NCBI GenBank assembly: GCA_918241715.1
Contig: CAKJYB010000017.1
Coordinates: forward strand, 1 to 15,349
Length of the DNA stretch: 15,349 nt
Origin: Clostridiales bacterium
Lineage (GTDB): Bacteria; Bacillota; Clostridia; Christensenellales; UBA1242
Direction of reading: 5' to 3'
Numbering within the stretch: position 1 is the stretch's first letter; each line of letters begins with the position of its first letter. Of the stretch, positions 7,286 through 13,859 are shown piece by piece. Below the pieces are notes generated by a model, which had not been told where the DNA came from, made no database searches, and worked only from the letters and a program-made list of their open reading frames with translations. The position numbers and the translations under genes were made by a program.

Positions 7286-9985
7286 ATGGAACAAAAGAAA
7301 GAAGTAAAATTTGTCGAAAGACTCTACAAATCAAAAGAACAACTTACAGGTATTTTTAAAAACAAATTTCACTTTTCAGAAGAACAGATTGTTGAATATG
7401 TAAACAGAATTATCACACAATCCAAAGAAGATCTTGTATATCAACTCACAGACGCTGAGAGTGATTTTTTTACACGTCTTTCAAACATAACAGGAGAAGC
7501 TCAGGGCAAAGCAATCATGCTTGCAAAAACAGCTGTTGAAAAAACCTTGAAGATTTATCTTGAATATGAAAGAAAAATCAGAGAAGATGCACTTTTTGTT
7601 TTGCAAGAATTAAAAGAAATGGGCGCCGATCCATTCAAATTTTTGAAAGCCGAACTTTTCAACGAAGCTGACACAGAAAAGTTTGAAGAAACGTTAAACG
7701 TCCTTTCTTCTTACACATTTGATGTGATGGGAAATCAAATGGTTTTGTTTGACGAAAAGGAAGTTATTTCTCTTTTTGAATCATGCAACACTCTTCTTTT
7801 CAAGACAGAAAGACAAAACACACAAAGCATTTTGGACACACTCAGTCTTTTGATGTTTGACGAAAAAACAAACAGCTATATTGCAAATCCAGTGGACATT
7901 ATAAGACAGGTGCCAACACTTCTTACTCTCTCTGCAGAAACAATAGACAGCAATCTTGATTTTCTTGAAAAACGTTTTGTAAAACAGGGTGGTATGCAAC
8001 AACTTGACCTTGCAAGAGCAATCGCAAAAACACCATCAATTTTGACGTGTTCTCCAAACAACATCATTCTTTTTGAAAAAGAGTATATGAAAGTTGTTGA
8101 AAGTGTCATCAAAGAAGACAAAAAAGGAAAAATCACAAATCCAAGACAAATCAGAGACGCTGTTTCTGCTCTGTTTGACGACATAACAAAAATCAACACC
8201 ATAGCAAAGATTACGGCAGAAGATGTTGCAAACCTTTCAAGTCTTAAAAAGGTTTTGCTTAAGCACTTCAAACCAGAAATTGCTGTAAAATGTCTTTTGG
8301 ACTTAAACTTTGTCAAGTGCGATTATAAAGTGCTGGACTATCTTATTTGCAGACTTGGGCAAGAGCAAAAGAAGACTGGAAAGCCTTATCTTAAATATCT
8401 TGTAGAACATCCAAGCAGAGTCTTTAATGGAAACATGTCTATTGATGGAGAAACGGAAAAAGCGTCTGCGCCAACAACAAAATCAGGGAAGAAACCAAGA
8501 GCAAAACTTGTGCTTGTAAACGAAAAGATTTTGAGCACAGCAACTGCAGAAATGATTGAACACGCAAGAACCAGATGTTCAAGAAATCAGCTTAAAGAAG
8601 TTGACGAACTTGTGCACAATGCAATAGACGGAATGGAGAGAAAGGTTGAAGTTCAACAAACCCCTGTAAAGCCTGTAGATGTTACAACAGAGACTCCTAG
8701 ACAAGAGGAGCCAAAGCCAGAAGAAGTTGAAGAACCAAAAGAAAAAGAACCAAGTGCCGCAGTTTTGGCTGTTCAAAAACTTGAAGGACAGGAATTTGGC
8801 GATGTTTATGAAGAAATCATAACAAGAGTTTTGACTGCATGCAGACACAAGAATCCAAACATCTATGACAACGGAAGCACTATGCTTGGAATAAACCTAG
8901 ACAAAGTTCTTGCTGCTTACAAACCAATAGTTGGAAGAAACATCGTAAAAAGTATTCAAAGTGTTTACAATGACCTTCCAGTTGTTGTTGATGCGCTTTT
9001 TGATAATTTGGACTCAGTTGCTTATATGCGTCAAATGAATAGATGGTATCAGTCATGCGAGATTATTTCAAAATACAACACAGATTTCACACAGGCTTTC
9101 TGCAAAATTTTTGAACTTACAAAGGACGCAAAAGATACAAACCTTTCTAAAATATACAAAGAAAAATTTCTTCCAGAAAAAAGAAATATACGAGATGATT
9201 TAACAGAAGAGAACAACGAAAAGAGGGTTGATGATCCTTCAAAATTGACGCAAAAGGACCTTGAAAAACTAATTGAATCAAAAATCAACTTCTACAAAGG
9301 TCAACTTTCCGTTTTCAGTTTTATCAAATTTATCACTTCAATAATTGCATCAGTTGACAAGAACTTTGGGGAAGAGGGAAAACTCATTATTCCAGAAAGC
9401 CTTAGACACGCATACAAAATTGCAAACCAACCATCTCTTCAAATGAATATTGGGATTGTTGTGAAGCGTCTTGCAGGAATTGAAAGGCTCAGACAAAGGA
9501 TGTTTGAGGTTGTTCCACCAGAACAAAGACTTGGAAGAAGTACAAGAGAAATATTGGCAATTTCAAAAACAATGATTGAACATGGCAAAACATTTATAGA
9601 AAAAGATTTGCTTATGTCATTTATTAATATAATTGATGTTTTTGAACAAAACCCAGACAGATTGTTCTTAAACAAAGAGGGTTTGTACTATGTCTTCCCA
9701 GACAGAGCAGAATCAAACAGAAAAGAAGTATTATGCTATCCAAGAGATGAGTTTATCAATCAATTGGATGGTATAGGCTTTCCATCATTTGCTCCGGAAG
9801 ACCTTGAAGCAAAAGGATATTACTTCCTTTTAGGAACAAATGAAGCAATTGTCAGAGACGTTGTGTTTGAAAACATAACTGAAGCAAAGAAGTTTATGGA
9901 AAACCCAACAGAATTGCCAGAAGATTTGCAAACAATACACATTAACGAACTTCGCAGCACAACGAATAAATCGGGTGATGACTAA
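7286..9985 (+). CDS. Large soluble protein of unknown function with mTERF-like helical repeats
   Basis: I do not recognise this 899-residue protein as a named family. It has no signal peptide or membrane helix and is rich in Lys and Glu, so it is probably cytosolic. The N-terminus (1-155) is predicted to be mostly helical. Residues about 160-390 hold six degenerate repeats marked by a pattern of hydrophobic-or-Cys, Pro-or-polar, small residue, Leu-Leu. The second position falls at N168, P210, P250, S294, K335 and P376, spaced 42, 40, 44, 41 and 41. The best copies, VDIIRQVPTLLTLSAETI (203-220) with SNLDFLEKRF, and ARAIAKTPSILTCSPNNI (243-260), look like mTERF repeats of organelle nucleic-acid-binding proteins. 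A Pro/Glu/Lys-rich linker (about 455-490) leads to a second helical part (490-800) and a mixed C-terminus. A role in nucleic-acid binding is inference only. It has its own promoter and is followed 13 bases later by a membrane protein gene. Confidence 0.8.
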   Translation: MEQKKEVKFVERLYKSKEQLTGIFKNKFHFSEEQIVEYVNRIITQSKEDLVYQLTDAESDFFTRLSNITGEAQGKAIMLAKTAVEKTLKIYLEYERKIREDALFVLQELKEMGADPFKFLKAELFNEADTEKFEETLNVLSSYTFDVMGNQMVLFDEKEVISLFESCNTLLFKTERQNTQSILDTLSLLMFDEKTNSYIANPVDIIRQVPTLLTLSAETIDSNLDFLEKRFVKQGGMQQLDLARAIAKTPSILTCSPNNIILFEKEYMKVVESVIKEDKKGKITNPRQIRDAVSALFDDITKINTIAKITAEDVANLSSLKKVLLKHFKPEIAVKCLLDLNFVKCDYKVLDYLICRLGQEQKKTGKPYLKYLVEHPSRVFNGNMSIDGETEKASAPTTKSGKKPRAKLVLVNEKILSTATAEMIEHARTRCSRNQLKEVDELVHNAIDGMERKVEVQQTPVKPVDVTTETPRQEEPKPEEVEEPKEKEPSAAVLAVQKLEGQEFGDVYEEIITRVLTACRHKNPNIYDNGSTMLGINLDKVLAAYKPIVGRNIVKSIQSVYNDLPVVVDALFDNLDSVAYMRQMNRWYQSCEIISKYNTDFTQAFCKIFELTKDAKDTNLSKIYKEKFLPEKRNIRDDLTEENNEKRVDDPSKLTQKDLEKLIESKINFYKGQLSVFSFIKFITSIIASVDKNFGEEGKLIIPESLRHAYKIANQPSLQMNIGIVVKRLAGIERLRQRMFEVVPPEQRLGRSTREILAISKTMIEHGKTFIEKDLLMSFINIIDVFEQNPDRLFLNKEGLYYVFPDRAESNRKEVLCYPRDEFINQLDGIGFPSFAPEDLEAKGYYFLLGTNEAIVRDVVFENITEAKKFMENPTELPEDLQTIHINELRSTTNKSGDD

Positions 9986-9998
9986 ATAAAAATACTTT

Positions 9999-10547
9999 AT
10001 GGGTAAAAACAAATTAAAGTGGGCAACACGTGTGTTTATACTTTCGATTTTCCTATCAATAGTTTTTGGTATGATTTCGCAGAGTATATTTCCGGTCTTG
10101 CCTGCTTTTTTGTCTGTCTTTGTCATTTTCTTCTTCGTTTTTGTCAGTTGCATATTCGACATGATTGGAATTGCTTTTGCATCTTATGACAAAAAACTAC
10201 TTGAAAAACATAAATCGGAGAAAGAGTTTGAAATGGCCGAGATTTTATGCAACAACACAGACAAGATTTCTTCGTTTTGTGGAGACGTTGTGGGAGATAT
10301 CTGTGGCATTTTGAGTGGTGCAGGTGGAGTCAGTTTGGTGTTAAACTTAAACATTCAAAACCCAAATATCATGTTTTTGACAACATGCTTCGTCAGTTCT
10401 TTTATTGCAGGTTTGACAATTTTTGGCAAGGCCGTCATGAAGACCTACGCCGTGGAAAGTTCCGAAAAAATAGTTTTAAAAACTTCAAAAATATTGCAAA
10501 GCCCGGTATTTTGTTTGTTAAGAAAGAAAAAAAACAAAAAAAGATGA
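9999..10547 (+). CDS. Small membrane protein, clostridial CorB-like family
   Basis: A 182-residue protein with hydrophobic segments at about 9-29 and 32-59 and again at about 105-147, and a very basic C-terminal tail (RKKKNKKR). The central part has CIFDMIGIAFASYD (51-64), then CNNTDKISSFCGDVVGDICGILSGAGG (84-110). To me this resembles a clostridial family commonly annotated as Mg2+/Co2+ transporter CorB-like, in which FDIIGIA and a DKVASxCxDVVGDICGxxSG block are conserved. That name comes from weak similarity to the DUF21/CNNM transmembrane domain; there is no CBS or CorC domain here and transport is unproven. No clear ribosome-binding site precedes the ATG. It probably shares a transcript with the 899-residue protein gene, and no terminator is visible after it. 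Confidence 0.75.
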   Translation: MGKNKLKWATRVFILSIFLSIVFGMISQSIFPVLPAFLSVFVIFFFVFVSCIFDMIGIAFASYDKKLLEKHKSEKEFEMAEILCNNTDKISSFCGDVVGDICGILSGAGGVSLVLNLNIQNPNIMFLTTCFVSSFIAGLTIFGKAVMKTYAVESSEKIVLKTSKILQSPVFCLLRKKKNKKR

Positions 10548-10556
10548 AAAAAATGC

Positions 10557-10586
10557 TTGACATGGCGTTTTGATGTGTGATAATAT
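10557..10586 (+). promoter_or_regulatory. Strong promoter of the infC operon
   Basis: Consensus TTGACA (10557-10562) is followed by overlapping -10 candidates: GATAAT (10579-10584, spacer 16, with TGT before it) or TAATAT (10581-10586, spacer 18, with TGA before it). Either gives a transcript start near 10591, about 145 bases ahead of infC. Confidence 0.75.
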
Positions 10587-10686
10587 AGCCACGTAAGAAA
10601 GCAGAAGTCCTACTTCTCACCTGTCGAATTTCGTTTTGATATGGTTTAGAAAATTTTGAATAACAACAAATTGTTTTTCTTTATTT

Positions 10687-10717
10687 TTGGTAGGATTATG
10701 CGTCCTACCAATTTTTT
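10687..10717 (+). terminator. Intrinsic terminator within the infC leader
   Basis: A perfect 9-base-pair stem, TTGGTAGGA (10687-10695) with TCCTACCAA (10703-10711), a seven-base loop, and six T directly after. Its place between promoter and gene marks it as a regulated attenuator. It would also stop any read-through from the upstream pair of genes. Confidence 0.85.
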
Positions 10718-10721
10718 ATAA

Positions 10722-10728
10722 AAGGAGA
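10722..10728 (+). promoter_or_regulatory. Ribosome-binding site deciding the infC ATT start
   Basis: AAGGAGA lies eight bases before the ATT at 10737. The TTG at 10752, the first conventional start in this frame, lies 23 bases after the site and is much too far away. Confidence 0.8.
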
Positions 10729-10736
10729 TTACGACC

Positions 10737-11252
10737 ATTTTTAAAGAATTATTGATCAATGACCAGATCACAGCAAAAGAAGTAAGACTCATCGGAGAAG
10801 AAGGAGAGCAGTTTGGAGTTTTGTCTTTGACAGAAGCTCAAAACACTGCAGACAAAGAAGGTCTTGACCTTGTTTTGATGAATCCAAACGGAAATCCACC
10901 AGTTTGCAAACTTATGGACTATGGAAAATATAAGTTTGATTCACTCAAAAAAGAAAAAGAGCTTAGAAAAAATCAAAAAATAAGCGAAATTAAGGAAATT
11001 CAACTTTCCATGAGAATTGATGAATATCACATCAACTTCAAGCTTAAAAACGCCCAAAGAATTCTTCAAGAGGGCGATAAGGTTAAAGTTTCATTGCGTA
11101 TGCGTGGAAGAGAACAGGCATATTCACAAAACGCCGTTGAAATTGTGAAGAAGTTTGTTGCAGACCTTGGTGAATATGGTTTTATTGAAAAAGACCCAGT
11201 GATTATGGGTAAAAATGTTTCTGTCGTAATCAATCCAAAGAAAACAAAATAA
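10737..11252 (+). CDS. infC: Translation initiation factor IF-3
   Basis: IF-3 binds the 30S subunit, checks start codon and initiator tRNA, and prevents early 50S joining. The chain has 171 residues when begun at ATT 10737: MFKELLINDQITAKEVRLIG is the normal IF-3 N-terminus, whereas starting at TTG 10752 would remove the conserved first five residues. The N-domain (about 1-80) includes EAQNTADKEGLDLVLMNPNGNPPVCKLMDYGKYKF, with the linker KKEKELRKNQKI after it. The C-domain (about 90-171) has KEIQLSMRIDEYHINFKLKNA and EGDKVKVSLRMRGREQAY. An AUU start is typical of infC and allows IF-3 to limit its own translation. The gene heads the infC-rpmI-rplT operon. Confidence 0.96.
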   Translation: MFKELLINDQITAKEVRLIGEEGEQFGVLSLTEAQNTADKEGLDLVLMNPNGNPPVCKLMDYGKYKFDSLKKEKELRKNQKISEIKEIQLSMRIDEYHINFKLKNAQRILQEGDKVKVSLRMRGREQAYSQNAVEIVKKFVADLGEYGFIEKDPVIMGKNVSVVINPKKTK

Positions 11253-11267
11253 AGGGAGAAAAGAAAA

Positions 11268-11462
11268 ATGCCTAAAATGAAGACACACAGCGGTGCAAAA
11301 AAGAGATTTTCACTTACCGCAACAGGAAAAGTAAAGTTTGCTAGACCAGGAAAGGGACACTTCTTGACAGCAAAAAACAAAAGTCGCAAGAGAAAACTTA
11401 GAAAAGGTTCTTACATTGCTGGAAAGAACAGCGAAAACATCAAGACCTTGCTTTGCAAATAA
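11268..11462 (+). CDS. rpmI: 50S ribosomal protein L35
   Basis: A 64-residue, strongly basic ribosomal protein of the large subunit. The start PKMKTHSGAKKRFSLTATGK is the canonical L35 N-terminus, and the chain ends in the usual K/R-rich segment KSRKRKLRKGSYI. GGGAGAAAAG lies upstream of the ATG, 15 bases after infC. Length and order (infC, rpmI, rplT) match the conserved operon. Confidence 0.97.
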   Translation: MPKMKTHSGAKKRFSLTATGKVKFARPGKGHFLTAKNKSRKRKLRKGSYIAGKNSENIKTLLCK

Positions 11463-11475
11463 TTAGGAGGACAGC

Positions 11476-11823
11476 ATGAGAATTAAAAGAGGCGTAAACG
11501 CAGTTAAAAAGCGTAGAAAAATTTTGAAAGAAGCTAAAGGCTACTTTGGCGCAAAGAGCAAACTCTACAGAACAGCTAGAGAACAAGTTATGAAGAGTGG
11601 CCAATATGCATATATTGGAAGAAAGCACAAGAAGAGAGACTTCAGAGCTCTTTGGATCACAAGAATCAATGCAGCTTGCAGACTTAACGACATTTCTTAC
11701 AGCAGATTTGTAAGTGGACTTAAGAAAGCAAACGTATCACTCAACAGAAAAGTACTTGCTGACATGGCAGTTAGACAACCAGAAGCATTTGCAAACCTTG
11801 TAGAAGTTGCAAAGAAGGCTTAA
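11476..11823 (+). CDS. rplT: 50S ribosomal protein L20
   Basis: A 115-residue protein that binds 23S rRNA early in 50S assembly and, in B. subtilis and E. coli, also represses its own operon. The N-terminal basic extension has RIKRGVNAVKKRRKILKEAKGYFGAKSKLYRTAREQVM (2-39). The globular C-domain has RRDFRALWITRIN-like residues (RDFRALWITRINAACR, about 55-70) and YSRFVSGLKKANVSLNRKVLADMA. A strong AGGAGG (11465-11470) lies five bases before the ATG. It is the probable regulator of the leader upstream of infC. Confidence 0.97.
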   Translation: MRIKRGVNAVKKRRKILKEAKGYFGAKSKLYRTAREQVMKSGQYAYIGRKHKKRDFRALWITRINAACRLNDISYSRFVSGLKKANVSLNRKVLADMAVRQPEAFANLVEVAKKA

Positions 11824-11827
11824 GGGC

Positions 11828-12553
11828 ATGAAGGACGCCAGCAAGAATTTTATAGCGTCATTAAAAAAGCAAAAGCACGAAGACAAGTTTTTGCTTTTTT
11901 TAGATAATGTCAAAATTATCAAAGACGCAATAGCAAACGGCACGATCAAACCAATTTATGTTCTTACATCACTTGACCAACTTCCATTTACATACAAGGG
12001 TGAAGTTTACAAGGTTGATGACAGGACAATCGAACAACTTTCAAACACAAAAACACCACAGAAAGTATTATGCATTGCATATCTCACACAACATAATGTG
12101 GTTTTGCCAAAAACAAACTTTCTTGTTTTGGACGGATTGCAAGACCCGGGAAATGTTGGAACGCTTATAAGAACAGCAAAGGCAAGTGGCTTTGAAACAA
12201 TCTTTCTTGTAAATTCGGTAAGAAAACAAAACGACAAACTCATACGCAGTTCTGTCGGTGCAGTTTTTGACAGCAAAGTCTATGAAATGACAAGGCAAGA
12301 ATTTATCGATTATGCAAAAAAGAACAAACTTAAGTTGATTATGACCGACATGAACGGAGAAAATGTCTTTGAAACAAAGATTGACGATTTGGTTGGGGTT
12401 GTTGTTGGAAATGAAGGGCAAGGTGTGTGTGATGAAATTGCTTCACTTTGCTACAAAACAATCAGAATTCCTATGAAAGCAGGGATTGAAAGTTTAAATG
12501 CTGGTGTAAGTGGCTCAATTGTTATGTATGAGCTAAACAAAAACAAATTTTAA
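11828..12553 (+). CDS. SpoU/TrmH-family RNA 2'-O-methyltransferase
   Basis: A 241-residue SPOUT-class enzyme that uses S-adenosylmethionine to methylate a ribose 2'-OH in rRNA or tRNA. An N-terminal substrate-binding domain (about 1-92) is followed by the trefoil-knot catalytic domain with all three SpoU motifs. Motif 1 is LQDPGNVGTLIRTA (104-117, catalytic-type N109 and R115). Motif 2 is VVGNEGQGV (192-200). Motif 3 is IPMKAGIESLNAGVSGSI (214-231). The exact RNA target cannot be read from the sequence; RlmB/TsnR-like 23S rRNA targets are plausible. ATG 11828 is preferred because the in-frame start at 11807 would lie well inside rplT. The gene starts four bases after rplT, so coupling is likely. 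Confidence 0.9.
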   Translation: MKDASKNFIASLKKQKHEDKFLLFLDNVKIIKDAIANGTIKPIYVLTSLDQLPFTYKGEVYKVDDRTIEQLSNTKTPQKVLCIAYLTQHNVVLPKTNFLVLDGLQDPGNVGTLIRTAKASGFETIFLVNSVRKQNDKLIRSSVGAVFDSKVYEMTRQEFIDYAKKNKLKLIMTDMNGENVFETKIDDLVGVVVGNEGQGVCDEIASLCYKTIRIPMKAGIESLNAGVSGSIVMYELNKNKF

Positions 12554-12564
12554 AGGAGAAAACT

Positions 12565-13296
12565 ATGTCAGGACATTCAAAATGGCATAATATTCAAGCC
12601 AAAAAAGGTAAAACAGATGCTGCAAGGGGCAAAATCTTTACAAAGATTGGAAGAGAGCTTGCAGTGTGCGTAAAACAAGGTGGTGCAGACCCAAACTCAA
12701 ACAGCAAACTTCGTGATATCATTGCCAAGGCAAAAGAAAACAACATGCCAAACGACAACATCGAAAGATCCATCAAAAAGGCTTCTGGCGAACTTGGAAA
12801 CGTAAACTACGAAGCACAAACATACGAAGGCTATGGTGTTGGTGGCTCTGCTGTTATTGTTGAATGTTTGACAGACAACAAAAACAGAACGGCAGGAGAT
12901 GTTAGACACTCATTTGACAAACATGGTGGCGCACTTGGAAACAATGGCTGTGTTTCTTACCTTTTCAAAAACAAGGGTGTTGTGATTGTTGAAGGTGCAC
13001 AAGACGTTGAAACATTGATGCTTGATGCAATCGAAGCAGGCGCTGTTGACGTTGAAGAAGGTGATGGAGTTGTTGAAATTATCACAGAACCAAACAAACA
13101 TGGAGAAATGAGAGAACAACTTCAAAACAAGGGCTACAACGTTGTTTCTGCAGACACAGAACTTGTTCCAGATTTGTATGTTGACTTAAACGAAGAGCAA
13201 CTTGGAAAATTCCAAAGAATGATTGATGCTCTTGAAGATTTGGACGACGTTCAAGAAGTTTACCACAACGTAAATTTACCAGAAGAAGACGAATAG
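12565..13296 (+). CDS. yebC: YebC/PmpR family protein
   Basis: A 243-residue member of the conserved YebC family (DUF28, TACO1 relatives). The N-terminus SGHSKWHNIQAKKGKTDAAR (2-21) and the block with NNMPNDNIERSIKKASGE (about 52-69) are signatures, followed by YEGYGVGGSAVIVECLTDN and RHSFDKHGGALGNNGCVSYLF. The family was long called transcriptional regulators and has also been linked to translation of difficult stretches such as polyproline. The sequence here does not distinguish these. AAAGGAGA precedes the ATG, 11 bases after the methyltransferase gene. The next genes are ruvC, ruvA and ruvB, a frequent bacterial neighbourhood. Confidence 0.95.
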   Translation: MSGHSKWHNIQAKKGKTDAARGKIFTKIGRELAVCVKQGGADPNSNSKLRDIIAKAKENNMPNDNIERSIKKASGELGNVNYEAQTYEGYGVGGSAVIVECLTDNKNRTAGDVRHSFDKHGGALGNNGCVSYLFKNKGVVIVEGAQDVETLMLDAIEAGAVDVEEGDGVVEIITEPNKHGEMREQLQNKGYNVVSADTELVPDLYVDLNEEQLGKFQRMIDALEDLDDVQEVYHNVNLPEEDE

Positions 13297-13310
13297 TCTT
13301 CTTTTTTTTA
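13283..13310 (+). terminator. Intrinsic terminator overlapping the end of yebC
   Basis: AAGAAGAC (13283-13290) pairs perfectly with GTCTTCTT (13296-13303) around a five-base loop, followed by a T-run to 13309. The 5' arm encodes the last acidic residues of YebC and the stop codon (13294-13296) lies in the loop and first arm base. Confidence 0.8.
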
Positions 13311-13326
13311 TAACCAGCTCTTTTGT

Positions 13327-13355
13327 TTGACAAAATCTGATGTTTTACTTAAAAT
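13327..13355 (+). promoter_or_regulatory. Promoter of ruvCAB, set for a leaderless transcript
   Basis: Consensus TTGACA (13327-13332), a 17-base spacer and TAAAAT (13350-13355). The usual distance from the -10 box puts the first transcribed base at about 13362, which is the A of the ruvC ATG. Confidence 0.75.
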
Positions 13356-13361
13356 AGAACT

Positions 13362-13850
13362 ATGAGAATTTTAGGAATTGACCCCGGCTATGGGATTGTT
13401 GGCTACGGAATTATCGACACGCACAAAAACAACTATGTCGTCGATTATGGCGTTATTGAAACACCAAAGGAAAACACGTTTCCAGAACGTCTGCAGACGA
13501 TTGCAGAAGGTTTTAGGGTGCTGTTTGAAACATACAAGCCGGACGAAGTGGCAATTGAAGAGCTTTTCTTCTTCCACAATCAAACAACGGTTATTCCTGT
13601 GGCAGAAGCAAGGGGAGTTATCATTCTGACTGCAAAAAAATATTGCGACAGGCTTTTTGAATATACACCAATGCAAGTTAAACAAGCGCTTACGGGAAAC
13701 GGCAGGGCAGACAAAAAACAAATGCAATTTATGGTAAAAACAATTCTTGGGCTTGAAAAAGTGCCAAAACCAGATGACGCTGCTGATGCTCTTGCCTTGG
13801 CAATAACTCACAGCCAAATAAATCCATACTTAAACGACAACATGATTTAG
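13362..13850 (+). CDS. ruvC: Holliday junction endonuclease RuvC
   Basis: A 162-residue dimeric, Mg2+-dependent resolvase that cuts Holliday junctions after branch migration by RuvAB. The RNase H-like fold shows the acidic active site: D7 in GIDPGYG, E66 in AIEELFF, and D139 and D142 in KPDDAADALALAITH. F70 and HNQTT follow in the usual place, and KQALTGNGRADKKQMQ (108-123) is the expected basic DNA-binding segment. ATG 13362 is fixed by the conserved MRILGIDPG start. There is no ribosome-binding site; see the promoter just upstream. RuvA follows after nine bases. Confidence 0.96.
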   Translation: MRILGIDPGYGIVGYGIIDTHKNNYVVDYGVIETPKENTFPERLQTIAEGFRVLFETYKPDEVAIEELFFFHNQTTVIPVAEARGVIILTAKKYCDRLFEYTPMQVKQALTGNGRADKKQMQFMVKTILGLEKVPKPDDAADALALAITHSQINPYLNDNMI

Positions 13851-13859
13851 GAGAAAAAT

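Larger units (their letters stand above)
10591..10736 (+). promoter_or_regulatory. infC-rpmI-rplT leader, probable L20-responsive attenuator
   Basis: The untranslated leader carries a small hairpin (AGAAG 10603-10607, loop TCCTA 10608-10612, CTTCT 10613-10617) and, some 70 bases on, an intrinsic terminator just before the infC ribosome-binding site. Bases 10606-10614 can pair with 10689-10697 (seven Watson-Crick pairs and two G-U), which would use up the 5' arm of the terminator and act as an antiterminator. In B. subtilis ribosomal protein L20 represses this same operon by promoting termination in the leader (Rfam L20_leader type), so feedback by the rplT product encoded here is the natural reading. 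The protein-binding site itself cannot be shown from sequence alone. Confidence 0.7.

Noticed and set aside
7876..8316. 146-residue minus-strand open frame within the 899-residue protein gene
   Set aside because: The forward frame has a promoter, ribosome-binding site and regular repeats, while the reverse frame has none of these.
10247..10573. 108-residue plus-strand frame overlapping the CorB-like gene
   Set aside because: It is an out-of-frame reading of the same DNA, rich in Trp, Cys and Arg, with no start signal, and it runs through the infC -35 box.
10591..10736. T-box or metabolite riboswitch in the infC leader
   Set aside because: There is no T-box bulge sequence and no conserved aptamer core. 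The leader is explained by a terminator and competing pairing of the kind known for L20 control.
13371..13817. 148-residue minus-strand open frame over ruvC
   Set aside because: It lies almost wholly inside ruvC, whose active-site residues are intact, and its translation is Cys/Phe/His-rich with no recognisable domain.
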